From a virus: DNA of 64,000 bases. Numbering within the stretch: the stretch's first letter is position 1; every line of letters begins with the position of its first letter. A program made the position numbers and the translations under genes. A model generated the notes under the pieces. It was not told the DNA's origin and did not search any database. It saw nothing but the letters and a program-made list of their open reading frames with translations. The stretch is from positions 1 through 64,000 of the IMG/VR virus record IMGVR_UViG_3300023174_000087, one strand, 5' to 3'. This document shows positions 26,972 to 36,400 of this stretch, one piece after another.

Positions 26972-28963
26972 ATGACAACAAGAATGCAACAGCGTAGAGG
27001 AACCTCTGCACAATGGACTTCAGCAGATCCAATTTTAGCAAATGGTGAAATTGGAGTAGAAACAGACACTAACCAGTTTAAACTTGGAGATGGTGTTAAC
27101 GTATGGTCAGATCTCTCCTACTTTAAAAATCTTGATGACCTTGCTGGTTCTCTTGATGACTACGTATTATTAAGCACAAAGGGGCAAGCAAATGGAGTTG
27201 CAACTCTAGACTCTAATGCTCAAATTCCGCTTTCACAATTAGCAAATCTTATATCTTCAGCACCATTAGCACTAGACACATTAAACGAACTTGCAGCAGC
27301 ACTGGGAAATGATGCAAATTTTGCTACAACAATTTTAGCATCAGTTGCAACAAAACTTCCTACTAGTACATTTACAACACATGCAGCGACCACAACAAAT
27401 GTTCATGGAATTGCAGATACTTCAGTTCTAGCAACTGCTACAACGGTAGCAACCGCTAAAGCAGAAGCAATTTCAGCAGCAGCAACTTATACATCAACTG
27501 CAAAATCAGAAGCAATTTCTGCAGCAGCAACCGATGCAACAAGCAAAGCATCAAGTGCAGCAGCAGAAGCAGCAACTGATGCAACAACTAAAGCAGCAAC
27601 TGCAAAGTCAGAAGCAATAGCAGCAGCCGCTTCTGCAGCAGATACAAAAGTTTCAACACATAACACAGCAACAACAAACGTACATGGCATTACAGACACA
27701 GCAGCACTAGCGACTAAAACATATGCTGACTCAGCAGTATCAACTGCAGTTTCAGGACTTACAAAGTCTTCTGTAGGACTTTCAAACGTAGATAATACCT
27801 CTGACGCCAACAAGCCAGTTTCTACTGCAACTACAACAGCACTTGCACTTAAGGCTAATCTTGCCAGTCCAACTTTCACAGGAACAGTTTCTGGAATTAC
27901 AGCATCAATGGTAGGCCTTGGAAATGTCAATAACACAGCAGACACTGCAAAGCCTGTTTCAACAGCACAGCAAACAGCACTTGATGCTAAGTTGGCACTT
28001 TCTGGCGGAACAATGACAGGAGCACTTACACTATCAGCAGATCCTACATCAGCACTTCATGCGGTTACTAAACAGTATGCAGACGGACTTGCTGCTGGAA
28101 TTAACTTTCACCAAGCAGTAGTTGCAGCATCAGCAGGCAACCTTGCTGGTGTTTACAATAATGGAACAAATGGTCTTGGTGCAACAATTACAGCATCAGC
28201 AAATGGTGCTATTGGAACAATTGATGGTGCAACAGTTTCTGTTGGTTCTAGAATTCTTCTTCGTGCACAAACAGATGCAACTCAAAACGGTATTTACACA
28301 GTAACTGACCTTGGAAGCGGATCTACAAAGTGGGTTGTAACTCGTGCAACAGATGCAGATAATAATCCAGCAGGTGAACTTGCAACTGGTGACTTCTGTT
28401 TCGTAACAGCAGGCTCAACAAATGCTGCTAAGGGTTATATCCTAAGCACAACAGGAACAATTACAATTGGAACTACAAATGTTAACTACACACAGTTTAA
28501 TGCTTCTGAAGCCGTAACTGCTGGTACAAATATTACAAAGTCTGGTTCAACAATTTCTGTTGCAGATGCACCAACATTTGCTGGGCTTGTAACAGCCTCA
28601 GCAGCAGGTGTTGCATTCTCAGACGGTACACAAACAAAGGAAGGCGTAGTCTCACGTACACCAATTATTCAAAAGACAGCAGCCTACACACTATCAGCAC
28701 TTACAGAAAGAGACTCATTGATTGAAGTATCTTCTGCATCAGCAGTTACCTTAACAATCCCAACAAATGCAACACTAGCCTTGCCAGTAGGAACATCTAT
28801 AGATATTCTTCAGACTTCTACTGGACAAGTAACAATTGCAGGAGCAGCAGGAGTTACAGTTAACGCTACACCAGGTCTAAAACTACGCACACAGTGGTCT
28901 GGAGCAACTCTTTTTAAGAGAGCAACAGATACTTGGGTAGTTTACGGCGACCTATCAGCATAA
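26972..28963 (+). CDS. long tail fibre with Mtd-N-like module
   Basis: This 663-residue protein has an N-terminal module MQQRRGTSAQWTSADPILAN... (paralogous to 25840), an Ala-rich helical rod (about 155-240), blocks with SVGLSNVDNTSDANKPVS and MVGLGNVNNTADTAKPVS, a middle segment with LTLSADPTSALHAVTKQYAD, and a C-terminal domain shared with the 18067 product. It is probably trimeric and host binding. Confidence 0.85.
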   Translation: MTTRMQQRRGTSAQWTSADPILANGEIGVETDTNQFKLGDGVNVWSDLSYFKNLDDLAGSLDDYVLLSTKGQANGVATLDSNAQIPLSQLANLISSAPLALDTLNELAAALGNDANFATTILASVATKLPTSTFTTHAATTTNVHGIADTSVLATATTVATAKAEAISAAATYTSTAKSEAISAAATDATSKASSAAAEAATDATTKAATAKSEAIAAAASAADTKVSTHNTATTNVHGITDTAALATKTYADSAVSTAVSGLTKSSVGLSNVDNTSDANKPVSTATTTALALKANLASPTFTGTVSGITASMVGLGNVNNTADTAKPVSTAQQTALDAKLALSGGTMTGALTLSADPTSALHAVTKQYADGLAAGINFHQAVVAASAGNLAGVYNNGTNGLGATITASANGAIGTIDGATVSVGSRILLRAQTDATQNGIYTVTDLGSGSTKWVVTRATDADNNPAGELATGDFCFVTAGSTNAAKGYILSTTGTITIGTTNVNYTQFNASEAVTAGTNITKSGSTISVADAPTFAGLVTASAAGVAFSDGTQTKEGVVSRTPIIQKTAAYTLSALTERDSLIEVSSASAVTLTIPTNATLALPVGTSIDILQTSTGQVTIAGAAGVTVNATPGLKLRTQWSGATLFKRATDTWVVYGDLSA

Positions 28964-28993
28964 AAATTTAAATAGAAAAAAGGAGATATACCA

Positions 28994-30523
28994 ATGGCAG
29001 TTAATAAGAATATAGGTGGTCGTTCACAGGGAGCAAATGACTTTCTTACACCATATGCACCAACAATTGGAACAGCAACAGATGTAGGAACAGGTCGGGC
29101 ATACAATAATGGTGCTGCTACAGTAACTTTTACTGCTTCTGGTCCTAATGCAGCAACATCTTATACTGTTACATCTTCTCCAGGAGGATTTACTGCGACA
29201 GGTGCTTCATCTCCTTTGACAGTAACTGGTCTTCAATCTAATACAGCATATACATTTACTGTAACAGGAACAAATTCAGCAGGAACTGGAAGTGCATCAA
29301 GTGCATCTAACTCAATAACTGCAACAACTGTTCCTCAAGCACCAACAATTGGAACAGCAACAGATGTAGGAACAGGTCGTGCTTACAACAATGGCGCAGC
29401 AACAGTAGCATTTACTGCAAACGCAACTGGTGGAAAAACAATTTCTAATTTTACAATTACATCTACACCAGGTAATATAAATGCAACAGGATCAAGCAGC
29501 CCAATAACTGTTGAAAGCCAGTTATCAGCAGCAGCATATACTTATGCAGTTAAGGCAACAAATGCTAATGGAGACTCTTTATATTCTTCTGCATCAAACT
29601 CAATAACAACTACAACTGTTCCTAATACTCCTGACGCACCAGTTGCTTCATCACCTTCTGCAGGAACAGACTCTGTTTCATGGTCAGCCCCAGCAAATGG
29701 TGGAAAAGCAATTGATCTTTATTATTGGGCATCAAATGATGGAAAATCAGGAAATACATCATCTACATCAGTTTCAGTTTCACAAGAGCAAGGAACAGCA
29801 CAGACGTATACAGTTTATGCACATAATGCTAATGGAAACTCTGGAACATCAGCAGCATCAAACAACATTACAACAACATTTTCATTTACACCATTTGGTG
29901 CTTTTGGAGCATTCGGAGCATTCGGAGCATTCGGAGCATTTGGTGCTTTTGGAGCATTCGGAGCATTCGGAGCATTCGGAGCATTTGGAGCATTCGGAGC
30001 ATTCGGAGCAGTTTATGGTGGACCAGGATTCTTCTTCCACTGGTCACTTAACATTAATACAGAAGTGTTAATGTCTACTGTTGCAGGAGAACCACAGTCA
30101 TCAAAGCCTGCTGGAGAACTTGCAGTTGGAGACAAACTGGTTGCACTTGATTTGGGTTCAGGAGTTTCAGACTGGACAACTTGGCAGTCATCAACTATTG
30201 ACCTATCACAGGCACCAATTGTTGAAACAACAATTACAAGTATTGACATTGTTCCAGAAGATGAATTTGTTTACATCGATGGAGACTTGTTCTCTAAGTC
30301 ACACTGGATTCTTACTAAAAAAGACGGGATCGTTAAGTTTATAAAGTCTATGGATATAGATACTACATACCAGAGATACTCTCATGCAGACTCTGCTTTT
30401 GTAGACATTGTTTTAGTTGAAGTTGTAGATCTTCAAATGAATAAGGTTTCCATAAACTGTGAACCTTATGACAACTTCTTTACAAAGCAAATGTTAGTAT
30501 TTGACAGACCAGATACAAACTAA
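28994..30523 (+). CDS. adhesin with three Ig/FN3-like domains, (FGA)13 linker and C-terminal Hint-like domain
   Basis: This 509-residue protein has three Ig/FN3-like repeats of about 95 residues (APTIGTATDVGTGRAYNNGA occurs twice), a 39-residue FGA repeat (301-339), a short Gly/Phe/His segment, then a domain of about 155 residues with Hint (intein/hedgehog) features: S351-L-N-I-N-T356-E-V-L, ELAVGDKLVALD, S434-K-S-H437-W, and a final NCEPYDNFFTKQMLVFD. The last block lacks the usual His-Asn. If active it would cleave before S351 and release or crosslink the tip. It may instead be a degenerate anchor. Confidence 0.65.
   Translation: MAVNKNIGGRSQGANDFLTPYAPTIGTATDVGTGRAYNNGAATVTFTASGPNAATSYTVTSSPGGFTATGASSPLTVTGLQSNTAYTFTVTGTNSAGTGSASSASNSITATTVPQAPTIGTATDVGTGRAYNNGAATVAFTANATGGKTISNFTITSTPGNINATGSSSPITVESQLSAAAYTYAVKATNANGDSLYSSASNSITTTTVPNTPDAPVASSPSAGTDSVSWSAPANGGKAIDLYYWASNDGKSGNTSSTSVSVSQEQGTAQTYTVYAHNANGNSGTSAASNNITTTFSFTPFGAFGAFGAFGAFGAFGAFGAFGAFGAFGAFGAFGAFGAVYGGPGFFFHWSLNINTEVLMSTVAGEPQSSKPAGELAVGDKLVALDLGSGVSDWTTWQSSTIDLSQAPIVETTITSIDIVPEDEFVYIDGDLFSKSHWILTKKDGIVKFIKSMDIDTTYQRYSHADSAFVDIVLVEVVDLQMNKVSINCEPYDNFFTKQMLVFDRPDTN
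29894..30010 (+). repeat. 9-bp tandem repeat, 13 units, encoding (FGA)13
   Basis: TTYGGAGCA units (and TTTGGTGCT at units 1 and 6) give 13 Phe-Gly-Ala triplets. The recurrence of the TTTGGTGCT variant after five units suggests a higher-order duplication of about 45 bp. Confidence 0.9.
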
Positions 30524-30533
30524 CCGTTTGTGA

Positions 30534-30539
30534 TATACT
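30534..30539 (+). promoter_or_regulatory. leaderless -10 box
   Basis: TATACT ends 6 nt before the ATG at 30546. Confidence 0.55.
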
Positions 30540-30545
30540 GGTCTT

Positions 30546-31295
30546 ATGAGCAAAAAAAACAAAGCATCTAAAGTAAAATTTGTTAATACTTTGCCAAAAA
30601 TGGTAGATGTATTTCCTAAACCAGAGCCAGCATCTAAAAATATACCATCTTGGTTTAAAAAGGTTGATAGTTTTCACAATAATGATTCAACCCCAGTAAA
30701 CGGTAATCAAAACATTACTGTTAAAAGATGTGTAGCATTTTTAGATATGTTGTCAAGTGGATACATATTTAAAGCACCTTTTGATATATATGTTGATACA
30801 ACAGAGGGCAAAAAAGTTTTTGAAGTTCCAGCAGCCATGCAAGCCTTAGTTGCTCTCGGCACCAGACAACTTGTAGGAAGTCATGATTTAAATCAAGTTC
30901 CAGGTTATCCGTTCGACACAGATCAATACATAGAATATCTTTTTAGAGTTAATATGATTTGGATAATTCAAACAGAACCTGGATATAGCACTTTATATAT
31001 TCAGCCACAACACCACGAAGTTACTCCATTTTATGCAATTTCTGCAGTAATTGATTCAGATTCTTATCCATCAAATGGTTTGATGTCTTTTTTAGTTAAA
31101 AAAGATTTTAAGGGAATAATTCCAAAAGGTACACCTTTGTTACAAGTAATACCATTTAAAAGAGAAGATTATGAATCAGAGTATGTTGAAACTCAGCAAG
31201 CAGCAGATGTTATTCAAAAGGTAGGATATTTGATTAGAAGTGTTTTTAATTCTGGTTATAAAAAATTTATGTGGTCTAAAAAGTCATACAGGTAA
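30546..31295 (+). CDS. conserved phage protein of unknown function (DUF6065-like)
   Basis: This 249-residue protein has PKMVDVFPKPEPASKNIPSW near residue 20, KRCVAFLDMLSSGYIF, then WIIQTEPGYSTLYIQPQHHE and FKGIIPKGTPLLQVIPFKRE. I recall this layout from a family of unknown function common in cyanophages and marine phages (possibly DUF6065). Its position beside fibre genes fits either a virion or an assembly role. It is followed by a terminator. Confidence 0.6.
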   Translation: MSKKNKASKVKFVNTLPKMVDVFPKPEPASKNIPSWFKKVDSFHNNDSTPVNGNQNITVKRCVAFLDMLSSGYIFKAPFDIYVDTTEGKKVFEVPAAMQALVALGTRQLVGSHDLNQVPGYPFDTDQYIEYLFRVNMIWIIQTEPGYSTLYIQPQHHEVTPFYAISAVIDSDSYPSNGLMSFLVKKDFKGIIPKGTPLLQVIPFKREDYESEYVETQQAADVIQKVGYLIRSVFNSGYKKFMWSKKSYR

Positions 31296-31306
31296 TTTTT
31301 TTTATA

Positions 31307-31344
31307 AACTCTCTACTATAACTTTAAGTAGAGTTTTGTTTTTT
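31307..31344 (+). terminator. rho-independent terminator
   Basis: AACTCTCTACT pairs with AGTAGAGTT (bulged) followed by TTGTTTTTT, between the 30546 gene and the reductase gene. Confidence 0.75.
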
Positions 31345-31399
31345 ATAAAACTCTGCTATACTTAGGTCTTAATCCGTTTTTGAAAGGACGATACACATT

Positions 31400-33433
31400 A
31401 TGTCAGATTTTTTTAGTTTTAAACTTCCAGAGGACTTTGTAGAAAAGTACAAGAACCAAGAAAGCCCATTTGGGTTTAAGGATGCAGCAGAAAATTCACT
31501 TGGAGAGATTACTTTTATTCGTACGTATTCTCGCATGAAAGAAGATGGAACTAAGGAAAGATGGCATGAAGTTTGTCGTCGTGTAATCGAGGGTATGTAT
31601 TCAGTTCAAAAGAATCATGCTAAAGAAAACCGTTTGCCATGGAATGACTACAAGGCTCAGAAGTCTGCACAAGAAGCATTCCAAAGAATGTTTGAATTGA
31701 AGTGGACACCACCAGGACGAGGCATGTGGGCATTTGGAACTCCTATGACTATGGAGAAGAAGAACTCAGCAGCACTACAAAACTGTGCAATGGTATCTAC
31801 AAAGGACCTTGACAAGAATGATCCAGGAGCGTTGTTTGCTTGGGTTATGGATGCCCTTATGCTTGGCATTGGTGTAGGGTTTGATACAGTGGGACAGGAT
31901 AAGCATTTCTCAATCTATGCCCCAACAGAACCTGAACAGGTGTTCGAAATCCCAGACACTCGTGAAGGATGGGTAGAGTCAGTCAGACTTCTAATAAACT
32001 CATACCTAAGAGCAAACCAAAGTATTCAAAAGTTTAACTATAACTTGATCAGACCACTTGGATCCCCAATTAAGGGCTTTGGAGGCGTTGCATCAGGACC
32101 TGCACCCCTTATCAAGTTGCACAACCAGATAGACCGTGTAATAGGCTCCAGAGGGGGAGAAACACTAGATTCTCGTGCCATCGTAGACCTTGTAAACCTC
32201 ATTGGTACTTGCGTTGTATCAGGTAATGTTCGTAGATCAGCAACACTTGCTTTGGGAAATGCAGGTGATGAAACATTTATGAATCTAAAGAATGCAGAAC
32301 TATTCCCAGAGCGTAACTCGTTTGATCCAGAGAATCCAGGTTGGGCCTGGATGTCTAACAATTCTATTTCAGCAGAAGTAGGAACAAAGTACGAAGACTA
32401 TGTAGATTTAATTACAGAAAACGGAGAACCAGGTTTTATCTGGCTTGATGTTGCTCGTAATTATGGACGACTAAAGGATGCGCCAGACGGTAAAGATTAT
32501 CGTGTGATGGGATTTAACCCATGTGCGGAGCAGCCATTGGAGTCATACGAATTATGTACACTTGTAGAAGTGCACTTGAATCGTCATGAATCTAAGGAGG
32601 ACTTCCTGCGTACTCTGAAGTTTGCATACCTTTATGGAAAGACTGTAACACTTGTTCCAACACACTGGCCACAAACAAACGGCATCATGCAACGTAATCG
32701 TCGTATTGGTACATCTCTTACTGGTATTGCATCATTTGCAGATCAAAAGGGTTTACCAGTTGTTCGTGAGTGGATGGACGAAGGCTATAATAAAATTCGT
32801 CATTATGACCATCAGTATTCAGAATGGCTGTGTGTTCGTGAATCAATCCGTGTAACTACAGTAAAACCATCTGGCTCGGTTTCAATTCTTTCTGGTGCAA
32901 CTCCTGGAGTTCACTGGGGTCCTGGAGGAAACTTCTTCCTTCGTGCAGTTCGATTTGGAACTACAGATCCAATGATTCATTTGTTCAAAGCAGCAGGGTA
33001 TACAATCGAAGATGACGTAGTATCAGCAAATACATCGGTAGTTTATTTCCCAATTAAATCAGGTCATCCAAGATCTGAGAAAGATGTAACATTATTTGAA
33101 AAGATTGCTCTTGCTGCAACTGCTCAAAAATATTGGTCTGATAATGGAGTTTCTGTTACACTTTCATTTGACAAAGAAACAGAATCTAAGCACATCGTTC
33201 CAGCATTAAATATGTATGAGGGACAGTTGAAAGCAGTATCATTTCTTCCAATGGGAAACACTGTTTATCCACAGCAGCCATACACACAAATTACTGAAGA
33301 ACAGTATGAGTCGTATATTGGTAAATTAAAGCATATTGATTTTTCTGCAATTTACGACGGTGTAGATAATCTTGAGGCTCAAGGTGAAGCATACTGTACA
33401 ACAGATTATTGTGAAATTAAAATAAACAAGTAG
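31400..33433 (+). CDS. nrdJ: adenosylcobalamin-dependent (class II) ribonucleoside-triphosphate reductase
   Basis: This 677-residue protein reduces ribonucleotides to deoxyribonucleotides with vitamin B12. Matching the monomeric RTPR type: NC129A at the first redox Cys, the NPC375AE377QPL active-site loop (radical Cys with Asn and Glu), C386, and a C-terminal C666-x4-C671 redox pair. It is slightly shorter than the Lactobacillus enzyme (739). The ribosome binding site is GAAAGGAC. The codons are more GC-ending than those of neighbouring fibre genes, as expected for acquired or highly expressed genes. It supplies dNTPs during replication. Confidence 0.93.
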   Translation: MSDFFSFKLPEDFVEKYKNQESPFGFKDAAENSLGEITFIRTYSRMKEDGTKERWHEVCRRVIEGMYSVQKNHAKENRLPWNDYKAQKSAQEAFQRMFELKWTPPGRGMWAFGTPMTMEKKNSAALQNCAMVSTKDLDKNDPGALFAWVMDALMLGIGVGFDTVGQDKHFSIYAPTEPEQVFEIPDTREGWVESVRLLINSYLRANQSIQKFNYNLIRPLGSPIKGFGGVASGPAPLIKLHNQIDRVIGSRGGETLDSRAIVDLVNLIGTCVVSGNVRRSATLALGNAGDETFMNLKNAELFPERNSFDPENPGWAWMSNNSISAEVGTKYEDYVDLITENGEPGFIWLDVARNYGRLKDAPDGKDYRVMGFNPCAEQPLESYELCTLVEVHLNRHESKEDFLRTLKFAYLYGKTVTLVPTHWPQTNGIMQRNRRIGTSLTGIASFADQKGLPVVREWMDEGYNKIRHYDHQYSEWLCVRESIRVTTVKPSGSVSILSGATPGVHWGPGGNFFLRAVRFGTTDPMIHLFKAAGYTIEDDVVSANTSVVYFPIKSGHPRSEKDVTLFEKIALAATAQKYWSDNGVSVTLSFDKETESKHIVPALNMYEGQLKAVSFLPMGNTVYPQQPYTQITEEQYESYIGKLKHIDFSAIYDGVDNLEAQGEAYCTTDYCEIKINK

Positions 33434-33458
33434 TCTTCTGTGGTAAAATAGACCTATA

Positions 33459-36400
33459 ATGTCTAATTCATCAAACCTTTATGCTGACAAAGTTTTTTCA
33501 GAACACCCAATGGTTCTTTGGGCTTTAGACGACAATATTGATTATATTTCTTTAATATCAGAAAATAAACGAAGCATTTCTTCTTGGTCTAAAACTGCAG
33601 GAACAGTATCAGAGGTTGATTCTGGATTAAGCCCGTTTCCAAATAGCACAACTTCAAAGGTTACCCTAGCAAATCCAGAAGATGAGTTTAGCATAGCAAC
33701 ATTTAAAAGTGATGACATTATTAATTTTACATTAATGAATCAAGAATTAAAAACATTTTCTATTGGTGCCTATATAAATATTAATACTTCCGCTTTTGCT
33801 GGTTTTGAGTTAGGTTATGAATATATTGATTCAACAACAGCACAAACAATACAAAACTTAAAATATTTTGCAACATCTGTTACAGATTCTTGGATGTTTA
33901 TATCTGAAACATTTGATTTACCAGATGATAATACAACAATGAAGTTAGTAATTAAAGCAGTGTACTATTCTATTCCAGAGTTGACTGATCCATACATATT
34001 CTTAGTAAATGGAATAAGTCTTGGGCAATGGTCAGAAGAGTTTAACTCAACATCACTTGGTGTTACCGTTGGTGCCCCAATTTCTGGTGTTTTGAGAAAT
34101 GCAACATTTAAAGGCGTTCAGTCTTTATCTTATGGTTTAAACCAGGATCCTGCGTATTATGTTGTATCTAATAATTCACTATATGCAAAAAATACTGGAA
34201 TTCCGATGGTGTATGGAGCAACAGGACTTACCAGACTTTCTCCAAATACAAACATGCCATCATTGTTAATACCAGGTAATGGGTTTTTACATGAATATGG
34301 AAAGTTTAAAGAGTATACATTTGAAATGTGGCTTAGACTAACAAATGATTCATCAGAGCCTAAAAAAATATTTGGTCCAGTTGAAACAAGTGATGGACTT
34401 TGGGTAGATGGCCCATTTTTAATTTTAAAAATTAATGATTACATTGCAAGTCACTATGTTGGCGAATGGGGAAAGCCAATGCTAGTTGATATAAGGTACA
34501 GTTATAATGGAGCAAATCTTGTTATAAATGGTGAGCAAGTTGCAGAAATTTTGTTTAATGCAAAAGACTTGTCATTTTTATTAGGTCAAGAATATACAAT
34601 TGATTGGCTTGCTTTTTGGTCTTATGATGATGTATATCCAGTAGAAGTAGATGCTGTTGCAATATACTCTTATCAGGTTCCCAACATTGTTGCAAAAAGA
34701 AGATATGTTTACGGACAGGGTGTTGATTTTCCAGAAAACATTAATACAGCCTATAGTGGGTCTTCCGTTTTTATTGACTATCAATATGCAAATTATGCAA
34801 GTAATTACATATATCCAGATCTGGGCAGATGGAATCAAGGAGTTCTTGATAATATATCTATTGATAATAATGAACTATCAGCACCAAGTTATTCTTTGCC
34901 AGAGTTGGTAATTGAATCAGGTCGTACTTCTGATTTGACTGATTTAGTTTTTTCATCAAACTTACAATTAGAAAGCAACAATTTCTTTACATTTAAACCA
35001 AATAATGCTTGGAATAAAAATGGGCACCTAGTTTTTAATAATTTTAATTTTTTACAAGAAGAAATTAAAGCATTTTATTCAGTTATTAAATTTACTAATT
35101 TACCACAACAGGATGAAGTCATTATACAAATTAATTCTGCAACAAACTCTAATTATTTTTCAGTTATTGCAAATGGATCAAAAATAAAATATAATCTATT
35201 TTATAATGGAAGCCTAACAACAATACATGAAAACTCTGGAGTGCAGGTTGGAGAGGTTTTTCCTGTGGGCATTAATATCGATGATTTTACAAAACATTTT
35301 GGAGAAAACCTATATTCATTTTTTGGAAATAGGTCAGATCTAAAATTTTATGTTGGTGGAAATAAAGATTTTTCTAAAAGTTTTCACGGAAAGATTTATT
35401 CTGTAGGTTTTTGCAATTCATCAAATCTTTCTGAGGTATCTGAACTTTTTAATGCAAAAGGTTGTGTAATTGAACATGAAGATATTTTTGATCTATACAC
35501 TTCACAAATTGATGCAGACAGTGGAGAGTACACTGGAAGTAGTGAAGGCTTTTGGCAGTTTTTTATGGATGGAGGAGACCCATATTCTTATTCTAGTTAT
35601 AGATTAAAAAATCACACAGCAAGTTATACTTTAATTGTTAAAGAATATTTTGATAAATTTTATTTTGATATTGCAATAAGTGGATCATGGAAAGACTATT
35701 TACCACTTACTTATTTGGCAAAATATGTAACAGATACAACTGGAAGCAAATACTATGACTTAGATTTTATTCAGTTTAATGTTGATTACCCAGCACCATC
35801 TACTTTTTTAGAAAAAGAATCTACACCAATCGTATGGAATTATGGAAACCCAAGATCAATTACAACAGATGGTGTAACAACAGTTATCCCTTCATTAATG
35901 GAAGAATACTCTACTCCAATTCAAAAGAAATACTCCGCTTTAGACAATCATCTTTATACTGGATATAATGACTATACAGATCTACAAAATAAATCATTTA
36001 AAGACTATATTTATGATACTTCTAGTTCTTATGTAAGGTCGTATGTAAATTTTGAATATGTTTCTTCTGGGATCAACACTAATGATAATTATTTTATTAC
36101 AACAGAACTTCCGCCAAAAGATGGAGTAGTTTCACCAGGCTCCAATTGGTTGTCTACAAAATATGAAGTTGTTGATAATATGATTATCTATCCACCATCA
36201 GAAGATATCAACTCTTTGGCCATGGTAACAAAACTAGTTTTTAAAATTGATGGAATTTTTACCCATGGAGTAAGATTAAAAACTTTGGAGTATGCTTCTC
36301 AATCATTTAATGATTCTTCTCCAAACCCAGTTGGTACAAAGTTTGGAATTCCAATTTATCCATATAGGAAGAGCGGATACTATTATGATTATAAAGAAAA

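Noticed and set aside
25840-28963. Diversity-generating retroelement
   Set aside because: The Mtd-N-like modules prompted a search, but there is no reverse transcriptase, no template/variable repeat pair and no C-type lectin tip in this window.
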